Shown here: piece by piece, positions 48,981-60,705 of the stretch
How positions within the stretch are numbered: the stretch's first letter is position 1
Layout: each line of letters begins with the position of its first letter
Origin: Diogma glabrata
Lineage: Eukaryota; Arthropoda; Insecta; Diptera; Cylindrotomidae
Direction: 5' to 3'
DNA: 64,000 nt
Assembly (NCBI GenBank): GCA_963693315.1
Contig: OY856186.1
Span: 92,842,802-92,906,801, forward strand
Translations under genes and position numbers: made by a program
The notes under the pieces: model-generated
The model's database searches: none
The model's input: the letters and a program-made list of their open reading frames with translations, nothing else
Told to the model about the DNA's origin: nothing

Positions 48981-49456
48981 CAACTACAATTTCCAAAAAC
49001 CTTATAACAGTCAATGTCAACATTATAACAGTCAAAAAAATAAAAGATTTGAATAGAAGAAATTAATTTTTTTTCTTAGAAATAAATTATTTTGATATTT
49101 TGCAGTAATTGCACGACATATGATATAGTGTAGGTTTGTGTCATAAATTGTCACACACATGTTCTGTGGTAGATTTGATATTTGTTTGTTGCAAAATTGA
49201 ATAGATTTAATTTTGCTTATAGGTAGCTAATTTTCTTTTTAAAATTTGTTCGATATCTGTTTGAAATTAGTTTGTTTTGTTTAAACTTATCTGATACATC
49301 AGATTCTACTGGCACACAAAACTGTCTGATCTCGAAATCTACCTATTTCTAGCGGATATACGTGCCGCTTGGACTTTTTTTATGTATGATATTTTACATT
49401 TTAATTGAAAAGTTCTAAACTGTATCAAGATATTTAAATAATTATAAAATAATAAA
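48981..49456. other. AT-rich DNA sharing a repeat with 25290-25400
   Basis: CTGATACATCAGATT, CTGTCTGA and CTATTTCTAGCGGATAT match the 25.3-kb region. No gene. Confidence 0.5.
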
Positions 49457-49630
49457 CGCCTTATTCTTGTTAAATTGAGTTTTATTTCACTAAATACGTA
49501 TTTCGAAAACTATGCTTTCATTGACAGTAATATCTAAAAACTCTTTTAGTTTTATACTATTGTCGATGAAAGCATAGCTTTCGAAATACGTATTTAGTGA
49601 AATGAAACTCAATTTAACAAGAATAAGGCG
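49457..49630. mobile_element. Fold-back element with ~65-bp near-perfect arms
   Basis: CGCCTTATTCTTGTTAAATT through ATGCTTTCATTGACA pairs with the mirrored sequence ending AACAAGAATAAGGCG; the loop is about 35 bp. There are only one or two mismatches in the arms. Confidence 0.85.
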
Positions 49631-50815
49631 TATTTTATTTTATTATTATATGATATTTTAGTATACCGTTTATCCAGTAACTGGTTAGTTTTTAATCTTA
49701 CGGGAAGTTCTTGGCGTGGCCCCTATGGTCACACCCCATCCCACTAGTTCTTGTTTTGTTTTATCTTCAAACAAGCCGATAAAAAATCTATTTCCAATTT
49801 TTATAGACTTTTCAAATATCTAATTATTTTTTTCAAAATATTTTTGGTTATTTAGGTTGGCATTTTAATTCACTGACGATAAACGCGTAAATTAAACCAT
49901 TAAATTAACAGCCGAAAAAACAATATATTTGAACGGAGATAAGTAATAACATGTCAACTCACCAATAATTAAAATTTCGAGATTTTTGTAACACATTAAA
50001 GTTTTAAATGACTTAATGATCGTTTTAAGGCTAAACAAGAATGATTTTTCTGTTTTAGAATCCTAAAATCTTAAAAAAATGATAACACAAACTTATTATC
50101 CGGGCTACAACTTTTATAAATAAAACGTCAATATCTCAAAATATCATAAGTGTGGGTTAACACGTTATTGCTTATCTGCCTGTTCATTTGTTTTAAATTG
50201 AATTAAATTGTAATCGAAACATGTATATTTTATTTTACGTATGGGATATTGGTTACGGTTGTTGCGTGGTTTTTTCAATAAATCTTTTAGAGAACGAACC
50301 ACCATGAAATAAATCGGTTCGATTTTGTATATTTTTACTTTTATTTCACATTTGATTCTAATTTGGTTAATTGTTCGTTTCTTAAGAAATTTGATGGATT
50401 AATTGATTGAATTTAGGATGAATTCGTGAAATATTATACAACAGCAACATCAACTTTAATTTAAGAAAAATAAAGATACCTAAGATGTTTTCATAAGTGT
50501 GTGAGTGCGTAGTTCTGTACGTCGTTTACGGTGAGTTTTGGTATTATCTTTTATGATTTGTCATACAAAGCTTCTACCCCTTATAATATTACAGAACAAG
50601 TTAGAGTTCTTAATTGACCATCCTAGCCTTAAAAGTGATCTTGCTTATTAATAATAATTAGGGCAACTAAAAATATACACTAGCATGTTAGTTTTACTGT
50701 TAGTTTGAAATCTGTTTTATGTAAAACTATGAATTTGTAGAGGTTAAAATATTTAAATTTAAATAATTAATCTCTACAAACATAAACAATCATCTACATT
50801 ACTTGTGACACGAAC
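49631..50815. other. AT-rich DNA, nothing recognised
   Basis: No gene or repeat that I can support. Confidence 0.5.
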
Positions 50816-51510
50816 CGTATAAACATTCATCGATAAAATTCTCATGGTAGTGCTCTACGATTAATTATCGGTTGTAATACCACGAGTCATTGAAATTTTT
50901 TCGAAAATTTTTTGATTTTACGAATTAAATTATTTAGCAACACTGCGAATCAAAGCGCACAATAAACCACGAGTCCGAAGGACGAGTGGTTTAAGTAGTG
51001 GTTTGATTGAGCAGTGTTGCTTAAAAATAATTTAATGAGTAAAATTGAAAAATTTTAGACAAAAATTTCAATGAAGAGTGGTATTTAATGAGATAATTTT
51101 TTTTAAATTATAATTTTATTTAAAAGATAATAATTATTAGTTTCTAAATAAAGTTTTTTCTACAAATTATTCAGCTTATAAAAAATTATGTAAAATTGCA
51201 AATAATAAAAATGTTCGTTTTCATTCATAAATGATTGCTTGTTTATGTTTATTTGTCAAACATAAATTACAAATTTATAGCATTTATGCGCCTACTAAGA
51301 TAAAATTATATTTCATTTTGTTAGAAAAAAATATGACAACAAAGAATTTTCATAACGACAAAGCAAAATTATCGACGACAAGAAGAATTGCCGACAGCAA
51401 AAACAAAGCCTACTGTTTGAATACCATAGTTTGTATGAATCAAAAATAAAATATCTGACAGCAAAAAAAAATTATCGATAAAATTCTCATGGTAGCGCCC
51501 TACGATTAAT
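50816..51510. mobile_element. Fold-back/MITE-like region with CACGAG-TCCGAAGGA-CGAGTGG core
   Basis: Around 50970-50995 ACCACGAGTCCGAAGGACGA forms a short GC-rich hairpin inside a larger inverted repeat (AAATTATTT-AGCAACACTGC ... GCAGTGTTGCTTAAAAATAATTT). CGATAAAATTCTCATGGTAG near 50830 recurs at 51477. 51185-51330 matches the reverse complement of 63385-63545. Confidence 0.65.
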
Positions 51511-52077
51511 TAAGAAATTAGTTAAAAAATAAAAATTAAATTAAATAAATATTAATTAATATAAATTAATAAATATAAACCAACAAATCAAATAATCGAT
51601 TTCGGTTCAAATGGACTTTCTTTTGCCATTTTGCTTCGCAGCAAGCTTTGGTAAAGCTTTTATTCCTTTTTGATACGAGTCAAAAACAACAAAATAATAT
51701 TTAATAAACAATATACCGCGAACAAATAGTATAAATTTATAGTGTACATTAAGCCTGTTCAGATAATTTCAATTCTTAATTAAATAAACAGTATTGTGAA
51801 TCTAGTTAATTAATCAAAATTATTTTTATAATAAAATTAAAATCACATTAAAGAAGTGTTGTAAATAATTATTACGAAGATTAACGCTATAACCATTCAT
51901 CAAATTTTATGCTTTATTTTCAAATGTTTTTTTTTTGCATATTTTCCTCCACAAGGCATAATATATTAGTAGGTACATGTGGAAGTTCATTTTTTCGAGA
52001 AGTAATAGCGTGGTATTCGAAATAGGTATAAGAAATACTACAAAATCTAAAGCTAATTTTACTACACGTTACTTGAA
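51511..52077. other. AT-rich DNA, nothing recognised
   Basis: No gene or repeat supported. Confidence 0.5.
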
Positions 52078-52233
52078 CTGAGTTGTTCATCCGTTCGTTC
52101 GCCAGTTAAACTAATATATCAATCACCTTGGCTATTGAAATCTCACTGCTAGTGCCAGTGGTATCTCACGTTAGCTCATATATGTCACTAGCAGGAGCTG
52201 AAATTTGTGCTGTTCTACCACTCCCGTAGATTA
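52078..52233 (-). repeat. R1 dispersed repeat, end fragment
   Basis: Shares CACCTTGGCTA, TCTCACTGCTA-TGCCAGTGGTAT, CACGTTARCTC and CCCGTAGAT with 47750-47870. Confidence 0.7.
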
Positions 52234-52307
52234 AAAATTAAAAATTATTTACAAATCCAAAAAACGGTGCATATCATTGTGTAAATTACAAAAATTATGA
52301 TTAATAT

Positions 52308-52917
52308 TGTTACGTTTTTCCCAACCTTCCTTCGAATTGGCATTACTCTCAATTCGATAAACGTAATTCCCAAACTCTTTCTGAGTTCGATCACTGATTA
52401 GTAAGCAAATACACCTGGTTTTATTAAGTATTCAACTCCTTAATTGCTCCATAACAACAGGAAAAAATACAGCAAACAATATTCCTAACTCGATTATTCT
52501 TTTAATATTCTTTTATCAGTTCCAGAAACTCCAACGGTTGATTGTAGAAATTTCCAGTAACACAACGTTCAAAATAACACACAAAATATTTCTACTCAAT
52601 AACACTTAAAACCTTATTCACAAAAACTAATTTAAAAATCACTTTTATAATTTTAATTTTTACCGTCGCAGGTTTAAAATAAAACTAATATAATCTACAA
52701 GAGGTAATTTCCTTATATACAACTGCATAGTTCTCGACCATTCGAGGGCACTTTTTAGAAACCTTGAGAAAACACTAGAATATTCGATTATTTTACGTTA
52801 TGATGATTTGATTCATAAAGTAATTTTATGTTGATCAAAGTTCTAAGAAAACAACATTACTATTCATTTCATTAATTTGTTGTTGTGTTTTGTTGTTATT
52901 TTACTATAACCGTAACA
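52308..52917 (-). mobile_element. Solo LTR, 610 bp, with ATAT target duplication
   Basis: It begins TGTTACG and ends CGTAACA, and is flanked by ATAT at 52304-52307 and 52918-52921. Read on the minus strand there is a TATA box (GTATATAAGG, about 52711-52720) and downstream an AATAAA in ACTTAATAAAACC (about 52420). That is a normal U3-R-U5 order for that orientation. No second LTR or internal retrotransposon sequence is nearby, so it arose by LTR-LTR recombination. Short direct repeats of 4-6 bp suit Ty3-type elements; the family is not determined. Confidence 0.85.
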
Positions 52918-52999
52918 ATATATAATAGTAGTTTTTTTGATTCCTACTTTGGAAAATGTAAAAACTCGTAACTCCACTATTTTGCATCAATTTCTCTTC

Positions 53000-53611
53000 T
53001 TAGTTTGTATTTTATAATACACTCGAAAAATATGCTGTTGAGCTGCTGAAGAAGGAGGTGCCAATAACGGATTTCACACCTGTGTTTTGTTTTGTTAGCT
53101 TACCAAAGCTAAAATATCTGTAATTATTTATCGAATGTTCTGATTTTGGAGCACCGTACATTGCTAGTAGCAATGTATTGCAGCATCGACAACTACTTCT
53201 CAAGCTCAATTTTCTTGGAGATATTTTTGCGGAATTTTTTAAATCAGGCATTTTTTCAAACATCTTCATGACTTTAATTTTTGCTTTGCCAAAAAGTGTT
53301 GAAGTTGTATCACATCACATCCGGTCATGGCATGGAATACCGAAAAATTGAGCGGCTGTGATATACTTGTGATATACATGGTTCTTCCTGACGTAGTTTA
53401 AAGGTTGCGATACTCAAATTGTTCGTATAATTTTTACGACAATTACGATGAACAATTACAGAAGCAACAGTATTTAAATATTCAATATTACCATCAGTCA
53501 TCACCTATTTCCATACTAGCATTTTTTAATGTTTGCAAGCCACGATTTAGTAGCTTCTACTAAATCACAATCCGACAACAATTCACTGCATATAAAACAA
53601 TTATCACTCAT
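53000..53611 (-). pseudogene. Decayed fragment of the zinc-finger / FHAMTGCD protein family
   Basis: From ATG at 53611 (minus) the frame gives MSDNCFICSELLSDCDLVEA and KSWLANIKK, an N-terminal Cys-pair finger, then after a shift EYLNTVASVIVHRNCRKNY and FKLRQEEP. After a jump come ISQPLNFSVFHAMTGCD, then KMFEKMPDLKNS, LLLAMYGAPKSEHSINNYRY and, one base out of frame, PPSSAAQQHIFRVYYKIQ. The order matches a large uncharacterised protein family common in insects and other animals whose hallmark is FHAxTGCDTxS. The middle part between the finger and FHAMTGCD is missing here, and there are at least three frame changes. Function of the family is unknown to me; its copy-number pattern suggests a mobile or multicopy gene. 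Confidence 0.65.
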
Positions 53612-54372
53612 TATGCAAAATTGTTCAATAGCATGAAACTACTAAAATAACGTCTTTAACACTCAAGAAATATTTCTCAACTCAGCTAAACACAGTCGGA
53701 CAGTCTCGACAGTGGGTCTCGGAACAATAAAATACGAAACATCTGCCAGTGGAGGTCGTTTGTTTCCGAATCCTCTTTAATATAAGTATATTTTTTACAA
53801 AACACCCGAGCATCAGATGAATGATTTTAATACACTTGACAACATGAATAAAAAGTAACTGAATTTACGCCTTGGTGTACGGTATACAATATCGTGTGTG
53901 AATGCATTCTAGTCGCTTTTTCAGCGCTCTACCCTAAAAACGGTTGATCTTACCAAAAAATGAGTAAGGCGTGTTTTGTAGATAATTGGACGATAAACAA
54001 TTTTAGTCTAACCTCAATTGACCTCCAAGCAATAGGTCGCGAGATATTCGCGGAAAACTGATTTTCGTGACCTTTTGACCTTGATAACTTTTTAAGCCGG
54101 CACGATATCAAAGTCGATTTTTCACTTATTAATTAAAATGCCGCAATCAAGGTGTATACAAAAATTCAGCTCAATAGGAATTTTTCCGCAGATTGCGGCT
54201 TAAAACTTCTAAAATGACTGGACTATAATTTAGTATTTAAAAATAAAAAATAATTATTTAGTTTAAAAAATTTAGCGTAAATTTATAATATACGAAAACT
54301 TTAAAATATATTAAAATTTATTTAAAAATTTGTTCATTCATCATTCAAAATTTTTAACGTTTTACTTCTAAT
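53612..54372. other. Mostly AT-rich DNA plus the 3' end of the GH1 gene
   Basis: 54334-54372 holds the displaced C-terminal codons of the GH1 gene and its stop (see that entry), with AATAAA on the minus strand just beyond. No gene in the rest. Confidence 0.55.
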
Positions 54373-54375
54373 TAA

Positions 54376-55288
54376 CAGGCTGATTCTGAGTTAAGAGGTC
54401 TTAGCTATGATTATTTTTGTTATGACAATTTTTTTAAGAGGAATATCTTAATTGCGATTCTGTGAACGTTGTCATAAAAAACCTCATAATAACTCTACAA
54501 ACATAATTTTGGAGATCTTTCAAACGGCTATTTTTATAAACAAAAGTATTATAAAATGTCATATTTTCTTTTTAAATAATTTAAATACAAATTAAAATAC
54601 CATATAAATTATTATTAAGAATTATGGTATATTATATAATAATTTTTTATAGAAATCAAGTTTGTGTTTTAGAAAATTTTTAAGGTATTAATAAATTTTG
54701 TTTGTGAAAATACCAAACGCCATTTTCAATAATCAAAAATGTATTTTATTTTATAATAATTTATATACAATTAGTATAAAATTATACCATATATTAATTA
54801 TTTTGCAATAAATTTGTGAGAAATCAGAAAAGAATTATTGTTTTTCCTTAAAGTTTATATAAAATTTTCATAAAACAACATGAGACGTAAAAGTTCGATA
54901 TTGCAAATATGAAATTTTCAATCACCATTTTATTTAAAATCAATATACATATATCAATACATGTATATTTTATTTTTGATTCAAACTAAAATAAAATATA
55001 GATAATTATTATAAATTTTATAATAATTACATAAATAATTCATAATTAATATTTTGTCCTTTATTAATATAATTTTTCATATAAGAATTCAAATAAAAAA
55101 TATGAAACTTTAAGTTATGATGCTTAAGATGACCATGTTTGATGGTCTTACGTTAAGAGGTTTTTTTTTGACATCTCACAGTTGTGACTACATACAGAAT
55201 CGCATTTAAGAGGTTTTAGTCTTAGCTAAGAGAAAAGTCTTTGCTATGACTGTTTTTACATCTGTGAGGGTATGTCAGAATCAGCCTG
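54376..55288. mobile_element. 913-bp PIF/Harbinger-type MITE, TAA target duplication, in the last GH1 exon
   Basis: The ends CAGGCTGATTCTGA and TCAGAATCAGCCTG are inverted copies. TAA is present at 54373-54375 and 55289-55291, the TWA target expected for Harbinger elements. Subterminal AAGAGGT-CTTAGCTA motifs are also inverted. A fragment of the same family lies at 12793-12905. It has no coding capacity. Confidence 0.88.
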
Positions 55289-57644
55289 TAAATCTCTTAA
55301 AAATCCAGCAGACTTTTTGGGAGTTCTTGTTAAATTTTTGCTTGTGAAATCAACATGATATAATCCAAATTTAACACTTAAAAAAAAAAATAAATTAATA
55401 TTAAGAACCGATAAATAATGGAGTATGATTATTGATTATGATTACCTATATCCATCCAACCATTCAAAATTATCTATAATGCTCCAGGTGATATGGCCTA
55501 TCACATTACAACCTTCTTTAATTGCTTTTAATATTGCTGCAAAATGTTGCTGGAATAGAAATATAGCTTAAATTTTTATTCTAGAATTCGATCCTTACTT
55601 GTCTCTTACCGTTAAGTAATTAATTCGTTGATAATCTTCCATTTCACCGTGATCTCCCCACCCGTTTTCAGTTACTAATATTTCCATGTCTCCATAATTA
55701 TCTTTGAAATATTTTAATATACCATACATCCCCTCAGGTACCATATATAAAGATGGTAATGGAGAAGATTTCCAATCATCTCTTGTATAAGTGATAACTG
55801 ATAAATCTCGACTCATTGAAGGATTTGGAAAATCGTCCGGGTTGGCTGGTTTAACGATGCGACTAGAATAATAGTTCACCCCAAGAAAATCAGCGGATCC
55901 TCGGACAAATTCGGTTAAATTTTTATCGAACGTAGGTAATCTTGACCATAACCTTCCTTCAAGTTGACTATTTTCATCAACTATTTCGCGTACTAACTTT
56001 GGATAGCCACCAGTCTTACTAAATATTGGATGAGCAAATAACTCAATCTTAAAAAGAATGTGAATAATTAAAATATTTATTTTAAAATAATATCTTTTTA
56101 ATATATCACAAAAGTCATTTCAGTCTTTGTGTGTAAAATTAAAGTGTTTCTTGATCCCACATTAGGTCAAATCAAATCTGTCAGTATAGCTACGCATTTT
56201 GTTGATTTGTTCAGTTTAGTTAGACAATATAATTTTTAAGGAAGAGGAACAATCGAATGAAGTTTTTTAAAAGTATTTAAAGAAGAAAAAAAATCGTCTG
56301 GCAAAAAATACAAATAAATAATTAAAATGCTTACCTTAAACTGGAGGGCTCTAAATTTTGCCACTTGATGCTCCTCATTCTCTGGATCATCAGGATATAA
56401 ATATTCAGTATTTATCACAAATCCAATCTTTCCATTATATAGAGTATTACACCAGCTACAAACTGACAACTTCTTACAATTTACGGCAGATGACGTTGCT
56501 CGAGCAATTAGGTTTATAAAAATTTCTAAAACTCTTGGAATAGATGGCTTGCCACCAATTAGATTTTGTATCATTTATTCCAACAGCATCTTATAACTAA
56601 CATGTCCGTTCAATCACTCGATCAACAATCTAGAAAGTACGAGCATATGGAAATTTGGTCGAGTTATACCAACATTAAAACTTGGAAAAGTGATTGACAA
56701 ATCCAAACCATACATACTAATCACGCATCTGTCACTTTACAGGAACACCTAACTCCAGTAACCCACCAGTCACCAGGTTGTTATGACTTAAAAGTTCGAT
56801 CATAACAACCTCTTTGTACAAACCGAATGTTTCCTGTCACTTTGACCTCAAGTTCAGTTGTCTTACCATAAAAAACAAGATTTGAAACGAAGATTATGAC
56901 TTAGAAATTTTTATTTCAGTGTGGCTTTAGGAAAGAAGGCAGGATAACGAAACAATAGATACAATAGAGTGAGGCCTGAACCAGAATTGACCAAACCTGC
57001 CTTAAACCTCTCCCTTGCTTTACATACCGTCAGCCATGGTAAAGTATTATTAACGCAACTCAACTTAACACAGGTTCTAAAACCATGCTAAAATGTTTCA
57101 ACAGACAATTCAAAAACTTCTATGTCTTCATAATAAGTATTTTCGAACTGAAGATAGGACAACGGCAAATTTTAAAGTAATTAAATGCAACCTGAGATTC
57201 TTGTGTTATAACTAAAAACAACGAGTAAGCAACTAATTTTTATTTCTATAAAATAATCGATACGAAAAAACAAATTTTTTATCTTTTTGTTTTGGTGGTA
57301 TCTTGCCGGTTTTTAATACCAGTTATTTGGTTGCTGCGAACAATAAAAAATAACATAAACAAGTAAACATAACAACAAACGTATGCATCCAAACATGTTA
57401 ATGCTCCTATTAATCATACTAAACATTTACTTCCAACATAATCGGATGATTTTTGACATAAAATTAATTGGGTTAAAGCTATTGTGCAAGATACCACTGT
57501 TTTACATAAAATCAAATCCTCTTACCATCTTCATTCCAGCCACCTTCTATCTGATATGCTGCTGATCCAACACCAAATTTGAAATCATCAGGGAATTTTA
57601 ATATATCGTATTTTGTTGATTTCGTTTGTTGCTTGGCAGAAATT
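55256..57644 (-). CDS. Glycoside hydrolase family 1 beta-glucosidase/myrosinase-like gene, probably broken
   Basis: Minus-strand exons found by motif and splice sites: 57644-57526 ([20 protein letters not shown], the GH1 N-terminal signature), about 56545-56335 ([20 protein letters not shown]), 56047-55610 ([26 protein letters not shown], and [11 protein letters not shown] with the catalytic nucleophile Glu), 55549-55446 ([17 protein letters not shown]) and 55376-55256 ([23 protein letters not shown]). Phases agree across the last three introns. The exons that should carry SIWD, the WDLPQ region and the acid/base NEP motif are not present between 56575 and 57525, and the 56.5-kb exon is poor at its start. 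A possible signal-peptide exon (MNLLRINLALMFVL, ATG at 57764) is out of phase. Family role: secreted hydrolysis of beta-glucosides or glucosinolates. The last exon now runs into a MITE and stops at 55256-55258; the original end lies at 54334-54372. Confidence 0.8.
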
Positions 57645-57764
57645 CTAAAATAATTTCACGAATAATTACTTTATGTACTACTCAAAAATTTTATAATAAT
57701 TTTACAAAATTCTACTTAAACCTAAAACAAACATCAAAGCTAGATTGATTCTAAGTAAATTCAT

Positions 57765-58845
57765 TATAAAACCACTTAACTAATAAATTTGACTGTTAAC
57801 ACTGCTACAATGAAAATATTTATAATTATAATCTTAAAAAAATTTGAAGAAATTTTAAATTTTAATTAATCATGCTTACAAATGTTTTGTCAAACGAAGT
57901 TGGTGGTAATGAAATATCGTAATGCTAATTTGGTGATAAATCACCTTAAAAAGAGAATCGATCGTAATATTTGGTAAACGTAAATGGATGTTTTGGTAAA
58001 TGAATTACTGGTAATTAACAATAACGAAAGAATAAATCAAATTGTATTTATATAGAAATTGAAACCAAATATTAGTCTATAAAAAAGTGTTTTCTTCGAA
58101 TTCGTCATTTCATATTCACTGTTTCCAAATTAAACAATTGTTAATGGGCTGAATTTTTAGCAAAACCTGTATGATTTACAATGATTGCTTAAACCTGTAT
58201 GTTAAAACCACATCAAATAATTTTGATAAAATAAACATAAAATAAAATAATAGTAGATTCTTGTATGAGCTTAGAATGAAGGCAATTCGTCACGAGGATG
58301 AAGTTACGTAACAAAACGAGCGTAGCGAGTGGAGGGAATCATCCGAGTGAAGAATTGCCATCATCCTAAGCGAATACAAGATGCTATTTTATCCACGACT
58401 GTATAATATTTCGATTAATTTCCAGTTTTCCTGCAAAAATTTGTATCGCCATATTGAAACAAATGCATCAAAGATAGCGAAAAACAAAACATAACAAGTT
58501 TGTTGTTTATTTTATATTTTATATATGTATTGTTCTTGTTTTAACCTGTTTATATTACTATACCAACAAATAAAGTTTTTAATTTGTTAGGTTAATATTT
58601 ATTAAACTATAGAACTGTTAAAGAATTTAATCAAATTCACTAGTTGTGGAATGAATACAATTACAATGGAAGACATACTATTAATCTAGCAATCAAAGCA
58701 ATTAGACGTGTTTTTTGTTATTTTTTTTCATTTTTCTATTTTAAATTTAATAAAATTATTAAATTTATATACTATAATTTAGTTATCGTTAAATAATTTC
58801 AAAATATATTATTCTGCATTAAACAATCAAAACTCAGGGTTTGAA
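57765..58845. other. AT-rich DNA with a GAGCGTAGCGAG fold-back
   Basis: 58262-58378 is a weak inverted repeat (CTTGTATGAGCTTAGAATGAAGGCAATTC and its partner GAATTGCC...CCTAAGCGAATACAAG) around AACGAGCGTAGCGAGTGG. No gene in the rest. Confidence 0.55.
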
Positions 58846-59787
58846 ATGGGTGTATGCGCAAAATGTAAGAGCACAATCAAACAAAATGATAATGTGTGTT
58901 GCAAATTGTGTCAGGTTACATGGCATATCAATTGTGCTGGTGTTACTAGAAACCAATTACAACAAATCAAACAAAATGATTGTTGGTCTTGTATTGGTTG
59001 CCTTAGGAAAACATCAGATGGAAGACAACTAACACCAATAATTTTAAAAAGCAATTCAACAGACGAAAATTATGGTGAATCGATGGAGAAGAAGATTGAT
59101 CAAATTATAGAATCGCAGCAGTTTATCTCTAATCAACTGGATGATATGAACCGAAAATTTGCCGAAGTTGTTGCTGAAAATAAAGCTCTTCGCAAAGATG
59201 TTAATTGCGCACAACAAGAAATTTGTTTACTTCAAAATCGAGTTTACTATTTGGAAGATATTGTTATGGCAAACGAACAAGAAAAATACAACAGTTTTGT
59301 TTCTATTTCTGGAATTCCTGTATCTAAAAATGAGCAAAAAGACAATTTGAAGGATACAGTTACAAAATTTGGGGAACTAATTAATGCAGAATTTAAAAGG
59401 GAAGATATTCAAGATGTTTATCAAATTGTTAATAAAGTAAATAAAACAAGTAACATTGTGGTAAAGTTTACAAATATCAAGCTCAAAATTGATCTTTTAA
59501 AACAAAATAATCCAAAATCAAAGGAAAACTTTAAAAATAAATCTCTGCCGATCATCGCTCAGCAAGTTGGTTACCTAACGGAGCCAACAAATTTAAATAG
59601 GATATTTGTAAATAATTATTACACGAAATTTTATTATGAGCTATTTACATCTGCTAAATCTATAAAAACGGAGAAAAAATATAAATTTCTTTGGTTTGAT
59701 TCAAACGCAAATCATTTTTATATACAAAAGGATGAAACCAGCAATAAAATAAAACTAAAAAATTTCAATGACTTGATGAAATTGTAA
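58846..59787 (+). CDS. CR1-like LINE ORF1: PHD-type finger, coiled coil, RRM-like and FP-C-terminal-like domains
   Basis: Starts at ATG 58846. Residues 3-54 form a PHD-like zinc finger (CAKC, CCKLC, WHINC, CWSCIGC). Residues about 85-145 are a likely coiled coil (FAEVVAENKALRKDV, QQEICLLQNRVYYLED). Residues about 150-215 look like the RRM-type core of LINE ORF1 proteins (NSFVSISGIPVS, IVVKFTN). The C-terminus (RIFVNNYYTKFYYELF, KYKFLWFDSNANHFYIQKDE) resembles the domain shared with baculovirus-FP-like proteins that is common in insect LINE ORF1s. ORF1p would bind element RNA. The frame is intact at 313 residues. ORF2 follows after a short gap. Confidence 0.78.
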   Translation: MGVCAKCKSTIKQNDNVCCKLCQVTWHINCAGVTRNQLQQIKQNDCWSCIGCLRKTSDGRQLTPIILKSNSTDENYGESMEKKIDQIIESQQFISNQLDDMNRKFAEVVAENKALRKDVNCAQQEICLLQNRVYYLEDIVMANEQEKYNSFVSISGIPVSKNEQKDNLKDTVTKFGELINAEFKREDIQDVYQIVNKVNKTSNIVVKFTNIKLKIDLLKQNNPKSKENFKNKSLPIIAQQVGYLTEPTNLNRIFVNNYYTKFYYELFTSAKSIKTEKKYKFLWFDSNANHFYIQKDETSNKIKLKNFNDLMKL

Positions 59788-59814
59788 GTCAACTTTTTAA
59801 ATTCATTTATTTAA

Positions 59815-60705
59815 ATTTATAATATCCTCGATATACTGAATTTATTAGATAGTATTAAAATTAATTACTTTAAAAATAAATATTCAATTGAAACCAAAAA
59901 TAATATTAATATTCTTTACATGAATATCAATTCCTTAAGAAATAAATTTGATGATTTAAAAGAACTAATTGAAACATTGCAATGTGTGATACATATTATT
60001 ATCATAGTTGAAACTTATCTGTATAACCATGAAGTACATTTATTCCAAATAGTAAATTATACGTCATATTTTTCAAATCGCAACAAAGATGAATTTCGAG
60101 GTGGAGGTGCAGCAATATATATAAGAAATGAACTAATCTCAAATGAAATATTAAATATTTATACCGAAAGAACAAATATAATTTTAATTAATTTGCTTGA
60201 ATATGATTTCAATGTTATGGCTATATATAAACCACCAAAATCATCTTCAGATGATAAACTTTTTTTAATCAAATTAAATAAACTATTGTGCACCTACAAA
60301 AATATTGTCATTGTTGGAGATTTTAAATTTGATTTACTTAAAACAAATTCGCAATTAATCTTAAATTATCAAAATATAGTTAACTCTAATGGATTTCTTG
60401 TATTAAATAAAATTAGTAAAAAATATGGAACGAGAGTCAGAAGTGAAACAAATACAATTATAGATCACGTTATCACAGATGTTTTTACATATGAATATTT
60501 TTTGTCTATTATGGATAATCAAATAAGTGACCATAACTACATAGTACTTGGCATCAATGGCATTTCTTCTCCACAGCTACAAACATGTAGTAAAAAAGTT
60601 ATTTTAAATTATGATGGAATAGATAAAAATGAATTTTCAGAACAAATATTAAAATGTGATTCAACTTTAAAGTTAACTAACTTGTGCTCCTTAAGGAGCC
60701 TGTAA
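59815..60705 (+). pseudogene. CR1-like LINE ORF2, endonuclease domain only, cut by a MITE
   Basis: Open from 59815 (no early ATG; the first is at 59920). Endonuclease/exonuclease/phosphatase motifs are in order: NILYMNINSLRNKFDDL, VETYL (catalytic Glu region), GGGAAIYIRNE, MAIYKPPKSS, VIVGDFKFDLL (GDFN-type), NTIIDHVITD and NQISDHNYIVLG (catalytic Asp-His). The reverse transcriptase that should follow is absent: reading runs into a palindromic insertion near 60690 and stops at 60705. Coupled with the ORF1 above, this is the 5' two-fifths of a LINE, unusual because LINE copies normally lose the 5' end. Confidence 0.8.
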
